Notes: generated from the sequence alone by a model not told the origin. A stretch of DNA of 49,246 bases from an uncultured Ruminococcus sp. (GCA_947345935.1 CAMZZN010000016.1:1-49246), one strand, 5' to 3'; counted from the first letter of the stretch, positions 1-8,868 are shown. Numbers and translations are program-made.

Positions 1-136
1 GTTTACTTCAAATTCAAAACGTTCCAGAAAATATTCTCTTTTTCGTATTTTTTCTATTAAGTAAACGCATATGGGACAGCGTCCCCTTGTAAATAACAGA
101 AATAATTAAAATAATTGCTGTGCTTGAAAGAGATTA
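1..136. other. left-edge intergenic segment
   Basis: AT-rich sequence downstream of cysK with no supported gene. It has an 8-bp inverted repeat, GTTTACTT at 1-8 and AAGTAAAC at 59-66, and a small GGGA/TCCC hairpin around 74-86. No T-run follows on the minus strand, so neither is a convincing cysK terminator. Confidence 0.4.
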
Positions 137-1066
137 TTAATCGTCAAACAGGGGAGTAGAGAAGTAGCGTTCTGCCGTGTCGGGGAGAATGGTTACAACG
201 GTCTTGCCTTCTCCAAGTTTTTCGGCTAATTTAAGAGCGGCCGCTACGTTTGTACCGCTGGATATTCCGCACATTATGCCTTCCTTCGAGGCAAGTTCTT
301 TTGCCGTTCTGATAGCTTCTTCATCGCTGACGATATAGATATTATCATATATATTTGTGTTGAGAATATCCGGGATAATACCGTCGCCTATACCCATCTG
401 GAGATGCGTTCCGATAGTTCCGCCGGCAAGAATAGCGGCGTTTTCAGGTTCTACAGCCCATATTTCAATATCGGGGTATTGTGCTCTGAGCGCTTCGCCT
501 ATACCTGTGATAGTTCCGCCGGTTCCTATTCCGGAACAGAAACCGTCAATTCTTCCGGCAGTCTGTTCAAGGATCTCAAGGGCAGTGTGATACTTATGAG
601 CATAGATATTATTTGGATTGGCAAATTGCTGAGGAACGAAAACGTTTTCATTCTCCTCTGCCATTTTCAGCGCTGTATTGAGACATTCTTCAATGCACTT
701 TCCTATATCGCCGTCGTCGTGGATGAGGATCACCTCCGCACCGTAATGACGGACGAGCTTACGGCGTTCTTCGCTTACGGAATCGGGCATGATTATTATA
801 GTCCTGTAGCCTCTGACAGCTCCCACGAGAGCAAGACCTATTCCCTGATTGCCGCTGGTAGGTTCTGCTATAATAGTATTCTTATTGATTTTTCCTTCAC
901 GTTCTGCATTCAGGATCATATTGTAAGCAGTCCTTGTCTTTATAGAACCGCCGACATTAAGTCCTTCAAATTTTACAAGAACGTCGGCATTGCCGGGCTT
1001 GTTCATGCGGTTGAGCTTTATCATAGGAGTGTGTCCCATAGCTTCTATAATATTATTGTAGATCAT
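137..1066 (-). CDS. cysK: cysteine synthase (O-acetylserine sulfhydrylase)
   Basis: PLP enzyme making L-cysteine from O-acetylserine and sulfide in the cytoplasm. The 309 residues match the usual length of about 310. The PLP lysine is K43 in GGSIKTR, followed by the substrate loop TSGNQG at 70-75 (the common form is TSGNTG; the Gln form is frequent in clostridia) and a phosphate-binding GTGGTITG near 178. A late GISSGTNVAAA motif is also typical. The ATG at 1066 has AAGGAG about 10 bases upstream. The gene stands alone on the minus strand, and a 44-bp palindrome (1108-1151) lies just upstream where the promoter should be. A related beta-family enzyme such as cystathionine beta-synthase is less likely, because there is no CBS or heme domain. 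Confidence 0.93.
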   Translation of the reverse strand: MIYNNIIEAMGHTPMIKLNRMNKPGNADVLVKFEGLNVGGSIKTRTAYNMILNAEREGKINKNTIIAEPTSGNQGIGLALVGAVRGYRTIIIMPDSVSEERRKLVRHYGAEVILIHDDGDIGKCIEECLNTALKMAEENENVFVPQQFANPNNIYAHKYHTALEILEQTAGRIDGFCSGIGTGGTITGIGEALRAQYPDIEIWAVEPENAAILAGGTIGTHLQMGIGDGIIPDILNTNIYDNIYIVSDEEAIRTAKELASKEGIMCGISSGTNVAAALKLAEKLGEGKTVVTILPDTAERYFSTPLFDD

Positions 1067-1107
1067 TCAAAATTTCTCCTTATCTCAGATACTGTAGCGG
1101 TAGTTTT

Positions 1108-1151
1108 TTAAGGCAACACCGTCAAGTGGTCTTTATGCGGTGTTGCCTTAA
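1108..1151. repeat. 44-bp palindromic element upstream of cysK
   Basis: Perfect 14-bp arms (TTAAGGCAACACCG at 1108-1121 and its complement at 1138-1151) enclose a 16-base loop. There is no T-run after the stem in either direction; the T-run at 1104-1109 precedes it on the plus strand. It is therefore not a canonical terminator and may be a small mobile palindrome or an IS-end remnant. Confidence 0.6.
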
Positions 1152-1199
1152 AACTCTGCTGTTCTATTATATACCATTTTATGGATATTTGCAATATTT

Positions 1200-1553
1200 T
1201 CAGAGAAAATTTCTTAATATTCCAAATAAAATAAGAACTGTTAATGAAAATATCTCCGCAGCCTTCAGGAATTTTTTCCCACGGTCAGATACCCAGAGCA
1301 CGGCGCATACACACCAGAGGGGAAGCAGAGAAAAAACCGCTGGGTTACAGCGGAATGCTCCGGGGATATCAAGGGAAGATAAATTCAGGAACATTCTGGA
1401 AATTCCGCAGCCGGGGCAGAGTATCCTGCCGCCGGACATTAATCTGAAAATGCAGGGAATTCCCAGTCCGGTAAGCTTTACAATAATAAAATATCCAATT
1501 CCCAGCGCAAGTACAGCCAGAAGTTTTTGAAGTTTGTATTTGTTTATCATCAT
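1200..1553 (-). CDS. DUF2752 family membrane protein
   Basis: Small integral membrane protein of 117 residues and unknown function. The family signature CPGCGISRM lies at about residues 47-55, between a first membrane helix (about 10-30) and two later hydrophobic stretches (about 72-88 and 97-115). DUF2752 proteins are typically 100-150 residues with this Cys-containing motif. The ATG at 1553 follows the zinc-ribbon/DUF4234 gene by 39 bases, with a terminator-like hairpin in the gap, so it is probably expressed by read-through. No strong ribosome binding site is visible. Family assignment is good; function is not known. Confidence 0.75.
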   Translation of the reverse strand: MMINKYKLQKLLAVLALGIGYFIIVKLTGLGIPCIFRLMSGGRILCPGCGISRMFLNLSSLDIPGAFRCNPAVFSLLPLWCVCAVLWVSDRGKKFLKAAEIFSLTVLILFGILRNFL

Positions 1554-1562
1554 ATCATTTAT

Positions 1563-1588
1563 TAAAATTGCCCCTGTTACGGGGCAAT
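1563..1588 (-). terminator. intrinsic terminator or attenuator after the DUF4234 gene
   Basis: An 8-bp perfect stem (ATTGCCCC / GGGGCAAT, 1567-1588) with a 6-base loop is followed on the minus strand by TTTTAAT. It sits between the DUF4234 stop and the DUF2752 start, so it could reduce expression of the second gene. Confidence 0.65.
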
Positions 1589-1592
1589 GGGA

Positions 1593-2126
1593 TCATGCAA
1601 TGTTGTTGATGTCATTCTGCATTATGCTGTATGTTATAAGTCCTCCGGCATATGGAACAAACGTCAGCACGATAAAAAGTAATCCGTGTTTAGGAGGGAT
1701 CTGATTCCGTAGTATATACGCACGGTCGATTTTTTCACCCTGTTTATACGCCCAGTAAAAGTAGTATATTCCGCAAGTCAGAATACACAGGAGAAAGGCG
1801 ATTCCGCCGGACGTAGGGCTGCGCTCCTCAGAGAGATAATTCGCTTCGTCGTTCAGATTTCCGAACCATAAGATGCCGTAAAGTCCGCAGGAAAAAATAG
1901 TCAGAAGGATGCAGGTCAATATAGAACGTATTTTAACACCGGAGCTATACCTGTCATATGCTCTCTGATTCTTATAGCTGCTGTAATCATTGTTTCTTTG
2001 ATTATTCTGCTGCATATTATTATGAACAGATGGCTGCCATACTGCCGGTGTCTGTTCCGGGGCGGCAGCTCCGCAGTTGGGGCAGAACTTGTCGTTAAAT
2101 TCATATCCGCAGTATTCGCACTTCAT
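1593..2126 (-). CDS. zinc-ribbon, DUF4234 membrane protein
   Basis: Protein of 177 residues opening with a zinc ribbon (CEYCGYEF...CPNCG, Cys at about 3, 6, 15 and 18). A Gln/Asn-rich linker (about 25-60) follows, then a DUF4234-like membrane domain with hydrophobic spans at about 68-88, 108-126 and 147-168. This layout is common in ruminococci and other clostridia; its role is unknown. The ATG at 2126 is preceded by GAGGTATATT. It is the first gene of a probable two-gene unit with DUF2752. The zinc ribbon faces the cytoplasm if the first helix exports the following loop, which is inferred from the family layout only. Confidence 0.78.
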   Translation of the reverse strand: MKCEYCGYEFNDKFCPNCGAAAPEQTPAVWQPSVHNNMQQNNQRNNDYSSYKNQRAYDRYSSGVKIRSILTCILLTIFSCGLYGILWFGNLNDEANYLSEERSPTSGGIAFLLCILTCGIYYFYWAYKQGEKIDRAYILRNQIPPKHGLLFIVLTFVPYAGGLITYSIMQNDINNIA

Positions 2127-2324
2127 AATATACCTCTTCTCGCATAAATATTACATTCTATTATATCATATTTATTTCATTATTTCAATTGCTGATTTCT
2201 ACAAGAAGTAACACTTCTTTTTGGAGATTTTGATTAGCGATATGCTATACTTCTCCGGAATGCTTTCAGCTTTCATGCAGTTTTATCGGACAAGCTTATT
2301 TATATCGCTGATGTAGTGTCAAAA

Positions 2325-3476
2325 TCAGTATAATGCATAGCCGTCGGCTGAAGACGATTTTACAAGTTCAATCTGGCGGCTGATTATATCGTTGTTGTCT
2401 ATCCACTCCCTTTCTCCTGCCTGACCTGCCCATTTATCTTCTTTTCCCTGCTTATAGACAGCAAGACCGATAACAAGTTTTACCGGACTGTTTCCCCGGA
2501 GTTCCTCCCAGCGCCTGAGAGTAGGTTCAAATGGGCATACGGCATTTTCAAATCCGAAATATATCTGAGGAACGATATAATCGCAGTAGCCTTCGCTGCC
2601 CGTCCAGAGCTTAACGTCCGCATACTGTGAGTTATAATTTGATTCTATATTACCCTGGGGACTGATTCCGAAAAGAATTCTGCTGTCGTGAGCTTTTACT
2701 GTATCGTATATTGTTTTGACAAATCTTGTGCAATTGTCAAGTCTCCATTGTGCAAGATCACTGCTGCCGCTTTTTTCAAATTCCACGCTGTCAAAATTCT
2801 CGTCCGACGAGGGATAAAAATAATCGTCAATGTGGATACCGTCAAGGTCATAATTTTCCAGAAGTTCACTGACGCAGGCGCTGAGCAGCTCAGATGTTTC
2901 AGTATAAGAAGGGTCAAGATACCAGCGGTTTCCGACCAGCTTGACAATGCGGCATTCGGGATCCTCTGCCCATTTTTTGATTATGAAATCGTCGGGCAAA
3001 GCTGCCATTTGTTCGGTTGTCTGACAGCGCAGAGGATTCAGCCATCCATGAGCTGAAAGTTCCAGTTTGTGCGCTTCTTCCAGCATTATGGAAAGTGGAT
3101 CATAGTCCCCGTCAAGACTTACGCCCTTTGGAAAGATATCGGACTTGTAATATGCGTCTCCGCAGGGATGAATATGAAGATATACGGTGTTTACTCCGTT
3201 TTCCTTTGCCTGTGCGAAGCGTTCATGCACGGCAGTCCGAAATTCTTCTGCCGATTTTCCGTACATATAATCTTCGTACTGCATATACGGGAACCATTGT
3301 CCGATCTGTATATCATAATTTATTGGTTTATAGCCCTCAGGAACGTCAATGTGAAGCTGACCGAAGTCTTGAATGAAAGTGGTGACAGGGATCTCGGAAG
3401 AATCCGCCGCCGGAGCGTCCGGAGCGGAGCACGAGCATAAAATCAGAGGGATAAGCAGAAGAACAAGATATTTCAT
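2325..3476 (-). CDS. GHL10-type glycoside hydrolase-like lipoprotein
   Basis: Exported lipoprotein of 383 residues. The signal peptide ends in lipobox LCSC with the lipidated Cys at 16. The rest resembles the GHL10 (DUF187, PF02638) TIM-barrel family: YLHIHPCGDAYY and a later substrate-side segment YDLDGIHIDDYFYP (about 212-225) with paired Asp residues, then SPQGN and VPQIYFG. Homologues are thought to act on cell-wall or other glycans at the surface, but the exact substrate is not known. The ATG at 3476 has AGGAG just upstream. It ends at 2325 and no terminator is obvious behind it. It is not in an operon with a recognisable sugar-use gene. Confidence 0.82.
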   Translation of the reverse strand: MKYLVLLLIPLILCSCSAPDAPAADSSEIPVTTFIQDFGQLHIDVPEGYKPINYDIQIGQWFPYMQYEDYMYGKSAEEFRTAVHERFAQAKENGVNTVYLHIHPCGDAYYKSDIFPKGVSLDGDYDPLSIMLEEAHKLELSAHGWLNPLRCQTTEQMAALPDDFIIKKWAEDPECRIVKLVGNRWYLDPSYTETSELLSACVSELLENYDLDGIHIDDYFYPSSDENFDSVEFEKSGSSDLAQWRLDNCTRFVKTIYDTVKAHDSRILFGISPQGNIESNYNSQYADVKLWTGSEGYCDYIVPQIYFGFENAVCPFEPTLRRWEELRGNSPVKLVIGLAVYKQGKEDKWAGQAGEREWIDNNDIISRQIELVKSSSADGYALY

Positions 3477-3556
3477 AGCGGTCTCCTTTCGCAGAGAGTA
3501 AATGTTATGTACAGGCTCTGAAAATTATATTCTGATTTAAAACAGAAAATTACTGC

Positions 3557-3585
3557 TTGCAAAAATTCCGGCAATGATGTATAAT
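3557..3585 (+). promoter_or_regulatory. sigma-A promoter for the DUF4317 gene
   Basis: TTGCAA (3557-3562), 17-bp spacer, TATAAT (3580-3585), 33 bases before the ATG. Confidence 0.75.
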
Positions 3586-3617
3586 AGAATAATATAAAAA
3601 AGAAAGGAAAATCAAAA

Positions 3618-4745
3618 ATGAATAAAAAAGAAACAGCGGAGATCAAAAAGAATTTTTCAGATAAAAGCGGATTTTTTGTCATGGAGCGTCTGCTCACAGG
3701 CTTTGTAGACGCCGAAAAAAATCTTCGGTGTCATCATGTAAGCTCTTGCCTTACCATGTCGGTTGAGGAGCATGACGTTTACGAGGAAACGCTGAAAAAG
3801 GTTCTTAATACAAATGTCGGAAAATCATTTGTGGAGTATGAATTTCCCAACGAGGCGTATGAGGAGGGAAAACCTCAGAATATACTCTATACGCTGCTGA
3901 AATCCGAACTCAAGGATGAGACGGTCTGCGAGGATTTTCTCAGTCATATCGCCGCCAATACTGCTTGTGAGGGACCGTTTGCAGTGCTGACGGCTTATTG
4001 CAGCTACACAGTCAGACGAAATGATAAAAACGATGAGTTCGCAGTTGGCGAAGACGAGGTTTACCGCTACATACTCACGGCATTCTGTCCGGTGAATACG
4101 GGCAGCGACGGCTTTATTTTTGATTCGTTCAATAATGAGATCACCAAGAAGGTCAATACGGAGCTTATTATCAGCAAGTCTCCCTCTGATGGATTTTTAT
4201 TCCCTGTTTTCAGTAACAGAAGCAGCGATATTAATCATGTGATGTACTATACCAAGACTGCCAGCAAGCCTGATATTTCAATTATTGAAAATGTTCTCGG
4301 ATGTAATTTTGTTATGTCCGCAGAAAATGAGAAGGCAAATTTCCAGAGTATCCTCAAAAGCGTGGCTGGCGAGGATCTGGACTATATGCTCATCAAAATG
4401 GTAAACGAGAAGATACAGAGCGTTGTTGAAGACAGCAAGGAAGAGACTGACAGAACTGTTATCGAACCTGCGGTGCTCAAGGATATTTTTACTGACGCAG
4501 GGCTGCCGCAGGAGCGTGTGAATATGGTGGAGCCGGTATATGAAAAAGTATGCGGAACAGCTCCTCTTACTGCTGCCAATCTTATTGAGACAAAAACAGT
4601 GCTTTCTTCTCCGGGAATTACAGTGAATATCAAGCCGTCTGCCGCCGATAAGGTACGCACAAGCGTGATAGACGGCAGAAGATGCCTCCTTATCGACATT
4701 GATGATCCGACTATCGAGATAAACGGACTTCCTGTTACGCTTTGA
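3618..4745 (+). CDS. DUF4317 family protein
   Basis: Cytoplasmic protein of 375 residues recognised as DUF4317 from its start (MNKKETAEIKKNF) and overall pattern. The family is restricted mainly to Firmicutes and has no known function. No signal peptide or membrane helix is visible. The ATG at 3618 is preceded by AAAGGAAAA and a clear promoter. asnB follows 60 bases downstream on the same strand and may be partly co-transcribed, though it seems to have a weak promoter of its own. Confidence 0.85.
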   Translation: MNKKETAEIKKNFSDKSGFFVMERLLTGFVDAEKNLRCHHVSSCLTMSVEEHDVYEETLKKVLNTNVGKSFVEYEFPNEAYEEGKPQNILYTLLKSELKDETVCEDFLSHIAANTACEGPFAVLTAYCSYTVRRNDKNDEFAVGEDEVYRYILTAFCPVNTGSDGFIFDSFNNEITKKVNTELIISKSPSDGFLFPVFSNRSSDINHVMYYTKTASKPDISIIENVLGCNFVMSAENEKANFQSILKSVAGEDLDYMLIKMVNEKIQSVVEDSKEETDRTVIEPAVLKDIFTDAGLPQERVNMVEPVYEKVCGTAPLTAANLIETKTVLSSPGITVNIKPSAADKVRTSVIDGRRCLLIDIDDPTIEINGLPVTL

Positions 4746-4753
4746 GTCATTAT

Positions 4754-4782
4754 TTGACATTTTCCTGCATATACTGGATAAC
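4754..4782 (+). promoter_or_regulatory. possible weak promoter for asnB
   Basis: A perfect TTGACA (4754-4759) is followed after 17 bp by GATAAC, a poor -10. It could equally be chance, with asnB read from the DUF4317 promoter. Confidence 0.35.
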
Positions 4783-4805
4783 ACCAAATTAATGGAGGAG
4801 ATAGT

Positions 4806-6635
4806 ATGTGCGGAATTGCAGGAACTATAAGTTTTTCTGAGGATATGCGCAATGATATGAAAATATATGAAAAGATGCAGCGGGCAATGATAAGGCGTGG
4901 ACCTGATCAGCGTGGAATCGTTCTTACCCGTGAGGCGGCGCTTATCCATACCAGACTTGCGGTTATTGACATATCCGGCGGACGTCAGCCTATGAGCTGT
5001 TCGTACGGAGAAAGAACATATACTGTAGTCTATAACGGCGAACTGTATAATACCCGGGAGATCCGCCGTGAGCTTGAACAGGAATTTGATTTTGAAACCT
5101 CTTCCGATACCGAGGTGGTTCTGAAAAGCTACATCAAGTGGGGAAAAGCCTGTGTTGACCGTTTTAACGGAATTTTTGCATTTGCAGTTTATGACGAGGC
5201 GGAACATCGTGTTTTTCTGGCAAGAGACAGAATAGGCGTAAAGCCGCTGTTCTATTACGATACTGGTGATAAGTTGATTTTTGCTTCGGAGCTTCCGGTA
5301 CTGCTGGAACATCCAGATATCCCTCATGAGATCGACGAAACAGGCGTATCCGAGCTTATACTTATGGCTCCGGGAAGAACGCCCGGCTGCGGCGTTATCA
5401 GGGGCGTAAAGGAAATCATGCCCGGCTGGCGTGGATTTTACACTGAACGTGGTCTGAAACTGGAGGAATACTGGCGTCTCCGTGCCTATGAACTTAATGA
5501 AACCTTTGAACAGACTGCCGAACACGTCCGTGAGCTTCTCCTTGACTCTATAAGGCGGCAGCTTGTATCGGATGTGCCTGTCTGCACATTTCTTTCCGGA
5601 GGTCTGGATTCAAGCCTTATCTCAAGCGTTGCATCGTCCGAAATGAAAAAACAGGGCAAGAAGCTGAGTACTTTTTCCGTAGATTATCATGATAACGATA
5701 AATATTTCAGAAAAAGTCATTTTCAGCCCAACAGCGATCCGGAATATATAGAATGCATGGCGGAATATCTCGGTACAGATCATCATTGGATCGTAGTAGA
5801 TACTCCCGAACTGACCGACGCTCTTGACAACGCCGTTGAAGCAAGAGGACTGCCCGGAATGGCAGATGTGGACGCCTCTATGCTGCTGCTTTGCCGTGAG
5901 ATTAAAAAACACGGAACGGTTGCTTTGTCAGGAGAATGCGCCGATGAAATATTCGGCGGCTATCCATGGTACAGGGATAAGGATATCCGCATGACTGACG
6001 GTTTCCCGTGGGCGCAGAGCACTTCTTATCGCAGAAGCTTTCTCAGCGATGCCTACAGCCGAAAGATAGACGCAGACGATTATGTATACAGTGCGTATAG
6101 AAGAACGGCTGACGATACCTTAAAACTCCATACGGACAGTGATCTTGAATCACGTATGCGTGAAATGACGCAGCTTAATTTCAGTTGGTTTATGCAGAAT
6201 CTTCTTGACCGGAAGGACAGAATGAGTATGTACAGCGGACTTGAAGTCCGTGTGCCGTTCTGCGATTACCGTATTGCAGAATACCTGTACAATGTCCGCT
6301 GGGAGTACAAGGACTGGCAGGGGCAGGAAAAAGGGCTGCTTCGTGAGGCAATGCATGAATGGCTGCCGGAAAAGGTGCTTCACAGAAAGAAAAGCCCGTA
6401 TCCAAAGACGCATAATCCCGCATTTTTAGAAGCTGTAACGTTAAGGCTGAGGGAGATCATGGATGATAAATGCAATCCGCTTACGGAGCTGGTAAGCAGA
6501 CAGGCGCTTGAGCGGCTTCTTACGCATGAGGATCATGTTCAGTGGTACGGACAGCTGATGAATCTGCCGCAGACTATAGCGTTTTTTGTTCAACTGGATT
6601 ACTGGCTGAGGAAATTTAAAATACAATTAGTATAA
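4806..6635 (+). CDS. asnB: asparagine synthase (glutamine-hydrolysing)
   Basis: Converts aspartate, glutamine and ATP to asparagine and glutamate. The class II glutaminase nucleophile is Cys2 (MCGIAGT), so the ATG at 4806 is fixed, with GGAGGAG before it. The amidotransferase half (about 1-200) has RGPDQRG and YNGEL; the synthetase half has the PP-loop FLSGGLDSS near 260 and GECADEIFGGYPW near 378. Length 609 fits the family. Close relatives also act on other acceptors in surface polymer synthesis, but no such genes are adjacent. A strong terminator follows. Confidence 0.92.
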   Translation: MCGIAGTISFSEDMRNDMKIYEKMQRAMIRRGPDQRGIVLTREAALIHTRLAVIDISGGRQPMSCSYGERTYTVVYNGELYNTREIRRELEQEFDFETSSDTEVVLKSYIKWGKACVDRFNGIFAFAVYDEAEHRVFLARDRIGVKPLFYYDTGDKLIFASELPVLLEHPDIPHEIDETGVSELILMAPGRTPGCGVIRGVKEIMPGWRGFYTERGLKLEEYWRLRAYELNETFEQTAEHVRELLLDSIRRQLVSDVPVCTFLSGGLDSSLISSVASSEMKKQGKKLSTFSVDYHDNDKYFRKSHFQPNSDPEYIECMAEYLGTDHHWIVVDTPELTDALDNAVEARGLPGMADVDASMLLLCREIKKHGTVALSGECADEIFGGYPWYRDKDIRMTDGFPWAQSTSYRRSFLSDAYSRKIDADDYVYSAYRRTADDTLKLHTDSDLESRMREMTQLNFSWFMQNLLDRKDRMSMYSGLEVRVPFCDYRIAEYLYNVRWEYKDWQGQEKGLLREAMHEWLPEKVLHRKKSPYPKTHNPAFLEAVTLRLREIMDDKCNPLTELVSRQALERLLTHEDHVQWYGQLMNLPQTIAFFVQLDYWLRKFKIQLV

Positions 6636-6640
6636 AAATC

Positions 6641-6674
6641 AACGCCTCAGAGAGCAATCTCCGAGGCGTTTTTA
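6641..6674 (+). terminator. intrinsic terminator of asnB
   Basis: Long stem AACGCCTC...GAGGCGTT (6641-6670) with an inner AGAGA/TCTC extension, followed by TTTTTATT. Confidence 0.9.
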
Positions 6675-6706
6675 TTGAACTTTCTTTTGTGTTTGGCGGG
6701 TCACCG

Positions 6707-8281
6707 TTAATCGGTCAGGTCATGGTCGATGTTATTTTTTATTCTTGTGTTTTCGTCGTCAATTTGTTTCTGAATTTGCTCAAAGTCATTCTGCATTTGC
6801 TGGCGTAATTCTTCGTTTTCAGCTTGCAGCCTGTTCTTCTCTTCATCAATAAATGCAGCATACTGGCTCAATTTTTCGCACTCTCTTGTTATCCGCAGTT
6901 TTTCTATTTCCAGAAGCTTTTTGTCGGATTCTGTAATATACGTATTTTTCTCTGTATCTTCAAGGAGGTCAATCTCTGAAGTAAGATCGGAAATTGCAGC
7001 TGTTATCTTGTTTTCTGAAACGGTATTTACGTTTGTCATATCCAGCGAAGTATAGTACCAGACTTCATCAAAGTCATCGGCTAAATATTCCGCAACGGGG
7101 GCTTTCTTGCCGAGATAGACGTGCAGATTTCTCTGGAATGCCGTATCTTCCGGGAAAACGATTTTACTTAAAATAGTTCCTGTACGATTATAGCCGTTGT
7201 GAGTTTCGATAAAATGTTCTACAATCGTCTGGCTTTCCCGTTTATTATTCCATGCATAGTAGATTTCAGGTGTGAAATAACAGATATTGCTGTTGACTTC
7301 ATAGCTTCCGGTAAAGAGATCGGCTTTTGTCATAACGTTGGAATTTCCCTCCGTATGAATCGAATTGCCGTCGCAGTCAACTGAACGCTTCCAGGAATTT
7401 TCAGAAACGCTGATTTCTTCACCGCTGCTGTCTGTTATCTTTAAATCGTAATAATAATTATCAGGAGCATCATATCGGTAGTAGACAACGTCAGTCCGGA
7501 CAGACTTGACGTTTTTTCCTTTCTTGTAGAAAGAAAAATCAGAAAAGCTTGCCGCCGATACAGTACTGCCATCATTATCGGCAAGCGCTCCGATATCGTT
7601 GCTGGTGAAAGCCGTTGCCACAGCATTGGAACATTCGTCTTGACTGGTAAAGAAGTAATTGAAGCTGTTTTCCAGTTCATCCGTTTCCTTTTCGGAGAAG
7701 GTAACGCCGGTCTCAGCCGCAGCCACTATATTATCCTCAGAGTATACTCCATGATATTCTACGGCGTATATCTGATTGGTTCTTATCCCTCCGATAGTCT
7801 TAACGAAAATGCGCACGTTCATATCTTCCCCGTTTTCTTCAAAGGGACAGCCGTACATAGGAGTAACAAGAACGTCATAGCTTAAATAATCGTTAAGAGG
7901 GAGGTCGCAGATATAGTAATCGCCGTTTTGGGTTTCTTTGTTTATTTTTTGTATGATATCGCTGCAGCTGTCCTTGTCAGGACAGTTTTCCATAGAATGC
8001 CTCAGGCTGTTGATAATAGCGGTTTTAGGAATTATACCTATGCAAAGTACGATCGCAGCCGCCGCAGATACCCATTTGAGCACTGGAAATATTCTGCGCT
8101 TTCCTGTTACGTTTTCAAGGTCACTTACGGTGAACCCGCAGTCGGAAAAATCCGAGTCTTTTTCAGGAAAAGCTCTTGCGGAGATCCTGTCAAAGCAATC
8201 CACAGAGGTTGAAAGTTCATTCATTTTTTCTTTCAGTATTTTTTCAAATTCCTGATTTGAATTGAAATCATTCTTTTTCAC
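6707..8281 (-). CDS. membrane protein coupled to the ECF sigma gene (putative anti-sigma factor)
   Basis: Probable regulator of the sigma factor encoded just upstream. The start chosen is the GTG at 8281, whose last two bases overlap the sigma TGA (GTGA), giving 524 residues and translational coupling; GGCAGGTG precedes it. Layout: cytoplasmic N-terminus (about 1-62), one membrane helix (about 63-85, WVSAAAAIVLCIGIIP), a large outer domain without recognised homology (about 90-425), and a charged C-terminal coiled coil (about 430-520). There is no HxxxCxxC zinc anti-sigma motif. The anti-sigma role is inferred from position and topology only. An in-frame start further upstream at 8356 would overlap the sigma gene more deeply and is less likely. 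Confidence 0.72.
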   Translation of the reverse strand: MKKNDFNSNQEFEKILKEKMNELSTSVDCFDRISARAFPEKDSDFSDCGFTVSDLENVTGKRRIFPVLKWVSAAAAIVLCIGIIPKTAIINSLRHSMENCPDKDSCSDIIQKINKETQNGDYYICDLPLNDYLSYDVLVTPMYGCPFEENGEDMNVRIFVKTIGGIRTNQIYAVEYHGVYSEDNIVAAAETGVTFSEKETDELENSFNYFFTSQDECSNAVATAFTSNDIGALADNDGSTVSAASFSDFSFYKKGKNVKSVRTDVVYYRYDAPDNYYYDLKITDSSGEEISVSENSWKRSVDCDGNSIHTEGNSNVMTKADLFTGSYEVNSNICYFTPEIYYAWNNKRESQTIVEHFIETHNGYNRTGTILSKIVFPEDTAFQRNLHVYLGKKAPVAEYLADDFDEVWYYTSLDMTNVNTVSENKITAAISDLTSEIDLLEDTEKNTYITESDKKLLEIEKLRITRECEKLSQYAAFIDEEKNRLQAENEELRQQMQNDFEQIQKQIDDENTRIKNNIDHDLTD

Positions 8282-8868
8282 TTGTCTGCACCTGCCTTTT
8301 CCTGTAAAATATCCATTGCTCGTTTGTACCTTGATTTGATCGTAGTTTCGGGACATTTCAATACTTTCGCTATTTCTTTGAAAGTCATTTCAGCGCAGCA
8401 TTTCAAAACGACGATCTGTCTTTGCTTGTCATTAAGATGTTTTAAGAGTTGATTTATATATATACTGTCTTCGACAGTTTGTTCGGCGTCGCCATAGCTT
8501 TGTATGAAATAGCTGCTGGTCTCTTTTTTGTAGCGCCGGCGAAGCTCTAATGCAACGTTGCGTGCGATTGTGAGGATGAAACCTTTGCCGTCGCCTTTGC
8601 GTGGATTAAAGCTTTTTATCTGTGTAAGACGGACAAAAGTTTCAGCGACGCAGTCTTCTGACAGATGGTAGTCGGCTGTTATACCGAATGCAACTGCGAA
8701 AACCGCAGACTTGAACATGATATACAGCTGTTCCAGACTGTCTTTGGACGTATTGCAGGCGCATATCAGCCGGTTGACTTCACCTATATCGACGGAGGCT
8801 GTATTGTCTTGATTAAATGCTAAAATGATAAGGTCACCTCCGGGATTTGTCTTTGTGTTGGCAATCAT
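8278..8868 (-). CDS. ECF-type RNA polymerase sigma factor
   Basis: Protein of 196 residues directing RNA polymerase to a dedicated set of promoters. Region 2 spans about 45-110 (YIMFKSAVFAVAFGIT, LSEDCVAETFVRL, GFILTIARNVALELRRR) and region 4 about 140-190 (LNDKQRQIVVLKC, MTFKEIAKVLKCPETTIKSR helix-turn-helix). The ATG at 8868 has AAGGAGAGGG upstream. An unusual GGAGGTGA lies inside the first codons (near 8840). It is coupled to the membrane protein downstream, the usual sigma/anti-sigma arrangement, and the inverted repeats in its promoter suggest regulation. Confidence 0.9.
   Translation of the reverse strand: MIANTKTNPGGDLIILAFNQDNTASVDIGEVNRLICACNTSKDSLEQLYIMFKSAVFAVAFGITADYHLSEDCVAETFVRLTQIKSFNPRKGDGKGFILTIARNVALELRRRYKKETSSYFIQSYGDAEQTVEDSIYINQLLKHLNDKQRQIVVLKCCAEMTFKEIAKVLKCPETTIKSRYKRAMDILQEKAGADK

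Noticed and set aside
2204..2222. Hairpin AAGAAGT / ACTTCTT with a T-run
   Set aside because: The T-run is on the plus strand, where no gene ends nearby; for the minus-strand genes it is not a terminator.
3473..3697. 74-codon open frame across the GHL10 and DUF4317 starts, minus strand
   Set aside because: It covers the promoter and start of DUF4317 and has no ribosome binding site; hydrophobicity comes from AT-rich DNA.
4278..5525. Long open frame of 415 codons on the minus strand
   Set aside because: It lies wholly opposite the DUF4317 and asnB genes, whose products are clearly recognised. The encoded chain is rich in Cys, His and Ser with no domain, as typical of an antisense shadow.
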